From Cyclobacteriaceae bacterium (GTDB lineage Bacteria; Bacteroidota; Bacteroidia; Cytophagales; Cyclobacteriaceae): a DNA stretch of 13,103 nucleotides. Shown one piece after another: positions 7,836-13,103 of the stretch (positions within the stretch are counted from its first letter, which is position 1; each line of letters starts with the position of its first letter). The position numbers were made by a program, and so were the translations under genes. The notes beneath the pieces were generated by a model. It had not been told where the DNA came from and did not search any database. It saw nothing but the letters and a program-made list of their open reading frames with translations. Location of the stretch: NCBI GenBank assembly GCA_025455225.1, contig JALOMY010000158.1, positions 1 to 13,103 on the forward strand, written 5' to 3'.

Positions 7836-7917
7836 ACTAACAGCTTGCCTGGAAGAAGGCAGAAAGGTGAAAGCTATTGGAAGAATTATTTCTTTGCCAA
7901 CTCCTGCTGCTTTCTAC

Positions 7918-8298
7918 TTACTTAACTGCAATACACGAAATCTCCACGTTCACGTCTTTAGGCAATCGACTTACTTCAACAGTCTCACGGGCTGGCGGTG
8001 AGGATGCAAAGTATTGGCCGTAAATTTCATTAACAACCGGAAAGTTATTCATGTCTTTTAGAAAGATGGAGCATTTAACCACATGGGAAAAGTTCATTCC
8101 TGCGGCTTTCAAAACGGCTTCCAGGTTTTTCATTACCTGACGGGTTTCATCCGGAATATTACCGGTAACAAGATCTCCCGTTATGCGGTCGATGGCAATT
8201 TGCCCGCTTACGAAAAGCATGTTGCCTGATTGAATAGCTTGACTATACGGTCCGATGGGTTCTGGAGCATATTCCGAATAAACTACACTTTTTGACAT
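7918..8298 (-). CDS. ridA: RidA family 2-iminobutanoate/2-iminopropanoate deaminase
   Basis: A 126-residue protein of the YjgF/YER057c/UK114 (Rid) family. It hydrolyses reactive enamine/imine intermediates released by pyridoxal-phosphate enzymes such as threonine dehydratase. Members are soluble homotrimers with active sites at subunit interfaces. Motifs seen: GPYSQAI (residues 16-22, with Y18), the VSGQI strand (30-34), the ETRQVMKNLEAVLKAAG helix (51-67), and the C-terminal signature PARETVEVSRLPKDVNVEI (102-120). That signature contains the key Arg at R104 and a conserved Glu at E119, consistent with an active RidA-subfamily deaminase rather than a non-catalytic Rid member. Length is standard. 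It converges on glnS (82-bp gap) and diverges from the 3-hydroxyacyl-CoA-dehydrogenase-like gene at 8363 (64-bp gap). No metabolic link to its neighbours is evident. Confidence 0.93.
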   Translation of the reverse strand: MSKSVVYSEYAPEPIGPYSQAIQSGNMLFVSGQIAIDRITGDLVTGNIPDETRQVMKNLEAVLKAAGMNFSHVVKCSIFLKDMNNFPVVNEIYGQYFASSPPARETVEVSRLPKDVNVEISCIAVK

Positions 8299-8332
8299 AG
8301 CAATTGGATTAAGAATTATCTTAGCAGATGAT

Positions 8333-8340
8333 CAAAAATA
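8333..8340 (-). promoter_or_regulatory. Candidate -7 promoter element upstream of ridA
   Basis: Read on the minus strand, 8340-8333 is TATTTTTG, an exact match to the Bacteroidota -7 consensus TAnnTTTG, 34 bp upstream of the ridA ATG. No TTG is found at the usual -33 distance, and the match is in A/T-rich DNA where chance hits are common, so this is tentative. Confidence 0.3.
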
Positions 8341-8362
8341 GAAACTATTCCATCATTTCCGC

Positions 8363-9028
8363 ATGAAGATTCTGGTAATTGGAGAACCACAAAATCTGGA
8401 AGAGTGTAAAGACAAGTTTGGTAATCTTCATGAATACCTGGTTGACGATCAGCAGGAGACAGGTGTCAGGATGAGCAGTTGCGATGTGGTGTTTGATTTT
8501 TCCATTGAAGAAGATCCGTTCAGAATAGAAACATATGCCGATTTGGAAGGTGCAATTGTTTTTTTGAATACCGCCAAGACTTCACTTCTGGATCTTTCCG
8601 TTCTTGTAAATCACAAGGTATCCGCGACCTTAATTGGGTTCAATGGAATTCCAACGTTTCTGAATCGTGATGTGATGGAAGTTGCCGTTCTCAACAGTAG
8701 CCATGAAGCAGTGTTGAAGCGAATCTGTCAGGAGCTGAATACTAAATATCAGTTGGTAGAAGACAGGGTAGGATTGGTAACACCCCGGGTCATTTGTATG
8801 ATCATTAACGAAGCTTATTATACGGTGCAGGAGGGAACGGCAACACGCGATGATATTGATAGGGCCATGAAATTAGGCACCAACTATCCGTTTGGGCCAT
8901 TCGAATGGTGTCAGCGTATCGGCATTAACCACGTATATGAAGTACTGGAAGCGGTATATGAAGATACCCGTGATGAGCGCTATAAAATCTGTCCCCTACT
9001 CAAGAAAGAGTATCTTTTACAAACGTGA
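8363..9028 (+). CDS. Shortened 3-hydroxyacyl-CoA dehydrogenase-like protein, key residues missing
   Basis: A 221-residue protein whose second half resembles the C-terminal domain of 3-hydroxyacyl-CoA dehydrogenases. It has a GLVTPRVICMIINEAYYTVQ block (137-156), then EGTATRDDIDRAMKLG (157-172) and YPFGPFEWCQRIG (175-187). The N-terminal part (1 to about 90) starts like a Rossmann fold (MKILVIGEPQ) but lacks the GxGxxG dinucleotide-binding loop and is much shorter than the usual roughly 180 residues. The HFFNP motif that carries the catalytic His in true enzymes reads IGFNG here (91-95), so that His appears absent, while a Glu corresponding to its partner seems kept (E106). The Asn of the usual NR motif is Pro (P141). 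It may be a non-catalytic paralogue, a binding protein, or an enzyme with changed chemistry; beta-oxidation activity should not be assumed. The reading frame is intact, and the ATG at 8363 follows a 64-bp gap shared with ridA. Confidence 0.75.
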   Translation: MKILVIGEPQNLEECKDKFGNLHEYLVDDQQETGVRMSSCDVVFDFSIEEDPFRIETYADLEGAIVFLNTAKTSLLDLSVLVNHKVSATLIGFNGIPTFLNRDVMEVAVLNSSHEAVLKRICQELNTKYQLVEDRVGLVTPRVICMIINEAYYTVQEGTATRDDIDRAMKLGTNYPFGPFEWCQRIGINHVYEVLEAVYEDTRDERYKICPLLKKEYLLQT

Positions 9029-9177
9029 ATATGATCTTTTCAGGAAATAGAGAACTGCTGCGTTTCCATTTCGTAATAGGTAAATATGATTAGTAACCCT
9101 TTCGGTCAGAGCTCTTGTTAAGATCTTCTATCCGGTTCGTGAAATAGCCTTGCTCTCCGTGCGAAAATATTGATGTC

Positions 9178-9546
9178 TTACTTAAACGTAATCACAACGT
9201 CATTGGAATATTCAGAGTAATAATAGTTAGTAAATGACCGAACCTTATATCCGTAGGTGGTGCCGTATTCTGTTATGGGCGGATAGTCGTTGTAAATTGT
9301 AGTGTTTGCGCCTACGGATTGGATAATGACATACATACCTGTTCCGATCCTTCTTGCAATCTTAAACCCTGTTTCATTATTGGAGTTGTCTTTCCATTGT
9401 AATTGTACAAAGCGCACACCGCCCTCGGTCTTAGTAATTGCGGTCAATTCTGAAGGTGCAACTGGCGGTCTTTCTTCGTCTTCAATTTGCCAGTAACATC
9501 CAGCTAGCAAAATAATGGCAAGGCAAACCATCACTTTCCTTTTCAT
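9178..9546 (-). CDS. Small lipoprotein with one fibronectin type III domain
   Basis: A 122-residue predicted lipoprotein. I chose the ATG at 9546-9544 because it gives a textbook lipoprotein signal: MKRK, a hydrophobic stretch, then LLAGC with the lipid-carrying Cys at residue 17. The open frame extends upstream only from a TTG and would bury that signal. After a short acidic linker (IEDEERPPV, residues 21-29), a single fibronectin type III domain fills the rest. It has the pattern APSELTA, the strand VQLQWKDNSNNETGFKIAR, and YGYKVRSF near the end, about 90 residues in all. The domain is a beta-sandwich used for protein or glycan contacts; no catalytic region is present. The mature protein would be anchored in the inner or outer membrane. 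Neighbours give no clear functional partner: it is separated from glmS by 145 bp and converges on the dehydrogenase-like gene. Confidence 0.8.
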   Translation of the reverse strand: MKRKVMVCLAIILLAGCYWQIEDEERPPVAPSELTAITKTEGGVRFVQLQWKDNSNNETGFKIARRIGTGMYVIIQSVGANTTIYNDYPPITEYGTTYGYKVRSFTNYYYSEYSNDVVITFK

Positions 9547-9662
9547 GGTATAAGCAGTTGAATCAACTGGAGTGAATGTAGGGCCTTTGAGCAACTTACG
9601 CCATAATGATTATCATCAAAGGCAAAGAACTAAGTCTTTGGTTTAAATGTGCGATTGGGGTT

Positions 9663-9684
9663 TTGCCGAAGTTGTTGTCGGCAA
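9663..9684 (-). terminator. Hairpin just downstream of glmS, possible terminator
   Basis: A perfect 7-bp inverted repeat, TTGCCGA and TCGGCAA, with an 8-nt loop begins 7 bp after the glmS stop codon. On the minus strand it is followed by AAACCCC rather than a run of T, so it is not a classical intrinsic terminator. It may instead mark or protect the mRNA 3' end of the glycogen synthase-like/DUF4270/glmS operon. Confidence 0.4.
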
Positions 9685-9691
9685 CAGAAAC

Positions 9692-11527
9692 TTATTCCAC
9701 AGTTACCGACTTCGCCAAATTCCGGGGCTGGTCAACGTTGCACCCACGCATAACCGCAATGTGATAAGAGAGAAGTTGGAGTGGAATCACAGAAACCATG
9801 GGCATTAGCGCCTCATGCACAGCAGGGACCTCAATGGTGAACTCAGCCATTTGCGGTATCAAATTATCACCTTCAGTAACAACCGCAATCACCCGTCCTT
9901 TCCGTGCTTTTACTTCCTGGATGTTGGAAACGATCTTTTCGTAGGAGCTGTCGCTGGTTGCAATAAATGCTACCGGCATTTCTTCATCGATCAGGGCGAT
10001 GGGGCCGTGTTTCATTTCCGCTGCCGGATATCCTTCAGCATGGATATAGGAAATCTCTTTCAGTTTAAGGGCGCCTTCCAAGGCTACAGGGAAATTACTT
10101 CCACGGCCCAGGTAAAGGAAGTTGGGAACATCTTTAAAGGTATAGGCAATCTCCCGGATCTTATTGTTCAGTTTTAAAACACGTTCAACCTTGTCGGGAA
10201 TAGTCTCCAGTTCAACCAGCATCTGGTGAAATACCTGGTCGCTTATTGTTCCGCGCTTTTGTGCGATACTAAAGCAGATCATACTGAGTACCGTAAGCTG
10301 TGCGGTGAAAGCTTTCGTACTGGCCACGCCTATTTCCGGGCCTGCATGGGTGTACGATCCGGCATGGGATGCACGTGCAATGGATGAACCCACTACATTA
10401 CATACACCAATAATGATAGCTCCTTTTGATTTGGCTAATTCAATGGCAGCCAATGTATCCGCTGTCTCGCCAGATTGTGAGATGGCAATAACAACATCGC
10501 CTTCACGAATAATAGGATTGCGGTAACGAAACTCAGACGCATATTCAACTTCAACCGGTATGCGGCAAAATTCCTCAAACATATATTCGGCAACAAGGCC
10601 GGCATGCCAGGATGTTCCACAAGCTACGATGATGATGCGGTCGGCATTGACCATTTTATTGATGTATTCGCGGATACCGCCTAATACTAATCGGCCTGCA
10701 TGCGCATCCAGTCGCCCGCGAAGACAATCGCGAATGGAGCGGGGCTGTTCAAAAATTTCTTTAAGCATGAAATGATCGAATCCACCCTTTTCAATGGCTT
10801 CCAATTCCATCTCAAGCTTTTGGATGTAAGGCGTTGCCGGAATATCTTCTACTGTTTTAACCCGAAGTTCCCCATTATCAATAACCGCTATTTCCAGGTC
10901 GTTCAGATAAACCACATCTTTGGTGTATTCAATAATAGGCGTGGCATCCGATGCCATGAAATATTCATCCTTGCCAATCCCGATCACCAGCGGACTTCCT
11001 TTACGTGCTGCAATAAGCATGTCCGGATTGTCTTTCGACATAATCACTATGGCATAGGCACCGATAACCTGATTAAGGGCCAGGCGAACGGCTTCTTCCA
11101 AAGAACAATCATTATTTTCCCAAATGTCTTCAATAAAATGAATCAGTACTTCAGTATCGGTTTCACTAAGAAACTGATGACCTTTTTGTATAAGATCCTT
11201 TTTTAGCGAACTGTAATTTTCAATGATTCCATTATGGATAATGGCCAGGCTTTTTGATGAAGAGTAGTGTGGGTGAGCGTTAACGTCATTCGGTTCTCCA
11301 TGGGTAGCCCAACGTGTATGGCCGATGCCAATAGTGCTCCTCAGATTTTCATGAATAACATGATTTTCGAGGTCTGATACTTTGCCCTTCTTTTTATAAA
11401 CGTTCAAACCGTTATTTAACAGGGCAATTCCTGCGCTGTCGTAGCCACGGTATTCTAAACGTTTAAGACCTTTAATAATAACTTCCTGGGCATCGCGATG
11501 GCCAACATACGCAACGATTCCACACAT
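9692..11527 (-). CDS. glmS: Glutamine--fructose-6-phosphate aminotransferase (isomerizing)
   Basis: A 611-residue cytoplasmic enzyme that makes glucosamine-6-phosphate from fructose-6-phosphate and glutamine, the first step towards UDP-GlcNAc for peptidoglycan and lipopolysaccharide. The class II amidotransferase domain (1 to about 240) starts MCGIVAYVG with the catalytic Cys2. It contains HTRWATHG (70-77), HNGIIENY (98-105) and the SETDTEV loop (121-127). Two SIS sugar-isomerase domains follow (about 285-430 and 460-600), with CGTSWHAG (303-310), SQSGETADT (350-358) and HAEGYPAAEMKHGP (496-509). The C-terminus PRNLAKSVTVE (601-611) is typical and closes the active site in known structures. 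Length is standard and no key residue is missing. It starts 15 bp after the DUF4270 stop codon, so it is probably co-transcribed with it. There is no space for a glmS ribozyme leader of the kind found in Firmicutes. Confidence 0.97.
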   Translation of the reverse strand: MCGIVAYVGHRDAQEVIIKGLKRLEYRGYDSAGIALLNNGLNVYKKKGKVSDLENHVIHENLRSTIGIGHTRWATHGEPNDVNAHPHYSSSKSLAIIHNGIIENYSSLKKDLIQKGHQFLSETDTEVLIHFIEDIWENNDCSLEEAVRLALNQVIGAYAIVIMSKDNPDMLIAARKGSPLVIGIGKDEYFMASDATPIIEYTKDVVYLNDLEIAVIDNGELRVKTVEDIPATPYIQKLEMELEAIEKGGFDHFMLKEIFEQPRSIRDCLRGRLDAHAGRLVLGGIREYINKMVNADRIIIVACGTSWHAGLVAEYMFEEFCRIPVEVEYASEFRYRNPIIREGDVVIAISQSGETADTLAAIELAKSKGAIIIGVCNVVGSSIARASHAGSYTHAGPEIGVASTKAFTAQLTVLSMICFSIAQKRGTISDQVFHQMLVELETIPDKVERVLKLNNKIREIAYTFKDVPNFLYLGRGSNFPVALEGALKLKEISYIHAEGYPAAEMKHGPIALIDEEMPVAFIATSDSSYEKIVSNIQEVKARKGRVIAVVTEGDNLIPQMAEFTIEVPAVHEALMPMVSVIPLQLLSYHIAVMRGCNVDQPRNLAKSVTVE

Positions 11528-11542
11528 AGTTTTATGAATTAA

Positions 11543-12937
11543 TTATTGAGAGGATGGGATAGTATAATAGATTCGGAGTTTAATCTGGTCTGAATTAAAT
11601 ACAGCCCGATTCACAGTCTTGCCAATATTTACACTGTACAGTGCAAGATATTGCAATTTCGTATCAGTATTTCGTTTTGAATACAGATCTTGCATGAAGA
11701 GGGTCGCATTACCCACGTACATTCCATCACTATAGTTTAAAGTAACCGGTACGGATTGACCACCGGTGGTAATATCACTGCGGGACAAGTAGTAATCTTC
11801 GTCTCGCATCACCCAATAGCCAGCCATAAAATCACGATCAATGACCTTTTTTTGGTTATAGAATTGGTTGTCCTCTTTAATCGTTCTGAGATAAATATTG
11901 GGCGGAGGACCCAGATAGGATGGATTATCGGTGGATTCGATCACAAATTCGGCTGCATTTATCAGTGTGTTGGGAATGGATTCCATCGCAGTATAAAAGT
12001 TGGCGAGGTCAATCCGGGTTATCACCGGGCTTCCGTTTTGAAGATAACGAAGTTCGCTGGCGGGTTCAATCAATTCATATTTTTGTACCCCGGCCAATTC
12101 ACCAATCCGGTCGGTAGTAATGTTGCTGAAGCTACCGATGTCCATATAGAATACCCTAGTTAAAGTATCTGATGCAGTATGGTAATGTAAGGTAAGACGG
12201 GTACGGGATTGAGCTGAACCGGTAAAACCCAGTATGCTATTACTTGGATTTTCAGCTACTACAGCTAACCCCTTAATGGCATATCTGAACTTTTTAGGAT
12301 CTTTTAGGGCATTATCCGGGTTGTTTTTCAATAGATCAAATAGCCGCGTGCTGAAATCAGTCTCCTCGTTCAGTTTGAATCTGAAACTAAAGGCAGTATC
12401 GGGTCTTACAAGGGAAGCTTGCTTCTTTAGACTGTCGTAATTCACCGAGATGGTGCCTTGTCCCATGGATTGCCCATAGCCCAGCGAGCTGGTATAGTAA
12501 TACGGAATAGCAGGCAATGTATAGCTTATGGAGTCTTCGGTGATCTCATGAACACTGATGGTTTCATCAGTTATTCCTTGAGCCCCATAAGCATAATTAT
12601 CAAGCTGAAACTCAACAATTATGGAATCGTAAATTGATTCCGGAGGTATGGTATCGATTATGCCAGGGCGTAGCTGGGTAAAAAAGGTGGCCCGAACTTC
12701 ACCTAGGTCCGGGTCCTGGTATTTACCTGCCAGCAACCGGTTTATCCCGCTTGCCAGATTATCCGTACGGGTAGAATCAATTAACAACACACCGCTGGTA
12801 AGCGGTATGTCTAAGTAATCTACGTTGAATTTTTTGTTTGGATTTCGAAATCCGAGGAGGCTGTTTTCATCTTCACAACCCATCAAAAATAAGGCAGCCA
12901 ATAAAAGCTGCCCCATTCGTCTAGCCCATAAGTTCAT
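11543..12937 (-). CDS. DUF4270 family lipoprotein
   Basis: A 464-residue predicted lipoprotein of the Bacteroidota-specific DUF4270 family; biochemical function unknown. The N-terminus has two arginines, a hydrophobic core and FLMGC with the lipid-carrying Cys at residue 21. It is followed by the family-like opening of short acidic residues and the segment VDYLDIPLTSGVLLIDSTRT (39-58). The rest is rich in beta-strand-like Ser/Thr/Tyr segments without obvious catalytic motifs, and should lie in the periplasm or at the cell surface. The ATG at 12937 was preferred over one at 12916 because the latter would leave too short an uncharged signal. It overlaps the end of the upstream glycogen-synthase-like gene by 17 bp and precedes glmS by 15 bp, indicating one operon. 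This gene order is, as I recall, common in Cytophagales. Confidence 0.8.
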   Translation of the reverse strand: MNLWARRMGQLLLAALFLMGCEDENSLLGFRNPNKKFNVDYLDIPLTSGVLLIDSTRTDNLASGINRLLAGKYQDPDLGEVRATFFTQLRPGIIDTIPPESIYDSIIVEFQLDNYAYGAQGITDETISVHEITEDSISYTLPAIPYYYTSSLGYGQSMGQGTISVNYDSLKKQASLVRPDTAFSFRFKLNEETDFSTRLFDLLKNNPDNALKDPKKFRYAIKGLAVVAENPSNSILGFTGSAQSRTRLTLHYHTASDTLTRVFYMDIGSFSNITTDRIGELAGVQKYELIEPASELRYLQNGSPVITRIDLANFYTAMESIPNTLINAAEFVIESTDNPSYLGPPPNIYLRTIKEDNQFYNQKKVIDRDFMAGYWVMRDEDYYLSRSDITTGGQSVPVTLNYSDGMYVGNATLFMQDLYSKRNTDTKLQYLALYSVNIGKTVNRAVFNSDQIKLRIYYTIPSSQ

Positions 12938-13103
12938 TATACAGATTAAAGTAAGATTCAGTGTAATTTTCGTCTTTGTCGATTGTTTCTACTTTTTTCT
13001 CCTTAATCTTCTTGAATAATCCTTCCAGTTTTTTGTTTTCACCGGCAACTATTACAGCATCTGAAAACTCAACACCCATACGAATAAATCCTTCGTAATC
13101 GGC
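12921..13103 (-). CDS. Glycogen/starch synthase-like protein (C-terminal 60 residues)
   Basis: Only the last 60 codons and the TAG stop (12923-12921) are in the window; the gene continues past 13103. The visible residues run from ADYEGFIRMGVEFSDAVIVA, through a lysine-rich region (KKIKEKKVETIDKDENY), to an end of TESYFNLYNELMG. This matches the C-terminal end, as I remember it, of a short (about 270 residue) Bacteroidota protein annotated as glycogen/starch synthase. That protein corresponds only to the N-terminal GT5 domain and ends with this pattern. If so, it may lack the second glycosyltransferase lobe and its enzymatic role would be uncertain. Its stop lies inside the start of the DUF4270 gene (17-bp overlap), which implies translational coupling. 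Assignment rests on a short piece and the operon context. Confidence 0.65.
   Translation of the reverse strand, partial: ADYEGFIRMGVEFSDAVIVAGENKKLEGLFKKIKEKKVETIDKDENYTESYFNLYNELMG

Noticed and set aside
7846..7861. Hairpin TGCCT / AGGCA between glnS and ridA as a terminator
   Set aside because: The stem is only 5 bp with no following T-run on either strand, which is expected by chance.
9029..9177. 149-bp convergent gap, including a GGTTCGTG stretch that recalls a tRNA T-loop
   Set aside because: The invariant TTCRA pattern is not met, no matching acceptor or anticodon stems could be folded, and no open frame of note is present. I see nothing supportable here beyond short imperfect inverted repeats.
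9547..9594. N-terminal extension of the fibronectin lipoprotein from a TTG
   Set aside because: It would add 16 residues before the MKRK lipoprotein signal and destroy a clear signal peptide with Cys at residue 17.
11528..11542. Possible glmS ribozyme/riboswitch leader
   Set aside because: Only 15 bp separate glmS from the DUF4270 gene and the DNA upstream is coding, so there is no room for the ribozyme.
1..13103. A new defence, mobile or biosynthetic system
   Set aside because: All genes but one fall into recognisable, mostly housekeeping families, and there are no transposases, integrases, repeat arrays, toxin-antitoxin pairs or clustered unknown genes.

Overview
The window looks like chromosomal DNA from a Bacteroidota bacterium, most likely a Cytophagales/Cyclobacteriaceae-type organism. 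The reasons are a DUF4286 protein, a DUF4270 lipoprotein lying between a short glycogen-synthase-type gene and glmS, a glnS gene alongside gltX, Bacteroidota-style TAnnTTTG promoter elements, and A/T-rich leaders that mostly lack Shine-Dalgarno sites. Gene density is high. No gap between genes exceeds about 150 bp, and there is no insertion sequence, integrase, CRISPR array, tRNA or rRNA that I can support.

Layout, left to right. Positions 1-1214 (minus strand) hold a PHP-type histidinol-phosphatase and, downstream of it, the first 83 codons of a DUF4286 protein that runs off the window. Positions 1322-2422 (plus) encode an exported alkaline-phosphatase-superfamily hydrolase. Positions 2456-3667 (minus) encode an enzyme related to the lysine-ketoglutarate reductase half of eukaryotic LKR/SDH. 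It is divergent from a membrane methyltransferase of the ICMT/PEMT type at 3721-4302. A 74-residue lysine-rich protein (4299-4523, minus) is tightly coupled to gltX (4526-6061, minus). glnS (6118-7835, plus) is divergent from gltX across a 56-bp gap. A RidA deaminase (7918-8298, minus) is divergent from a shortened 3-hydroxyacyl-CoA-dehydrogenase-like protein (8363-9028, plus). A small fibronectin-type-III lipoprotein follows (9178-9546, minus). The right end is a minus-strand operon read from 13103 down to 9692: glycogen-synthase-like gene (partial), DUF4270 lipoprotein, glmS.

The most notable observation is in glnS. A 65-bp stretch is exactly duplicated in tandem (6295-6359 and 6360-6424), which shifts the frame and ends the protein after 91 residues, between the HIGH and MSKR catalytic motifs. 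Removing one copy restores an uninterrupted 550-residue glutaminyl-tRNA synthetase. This is either a very recent, potentially reversible mutation of a normally essential gene or an assembly/sequencing artefact.

The genes are mainly housekeeping: charging of tRNA-Glu and tRNA-Gln, amino-sugar supply for the envelope (GlmS), reactive enamine clearance (RidA), and amino-acid and carbon storage metabolism. I looked for a new multi-gene system and did not find one. The second most interesting item is the 3-hydroxyacyl-CoA-dehydrogenase-like protein, which appears to have lost both its nucleotide-binding motif and its catalytic histidine.
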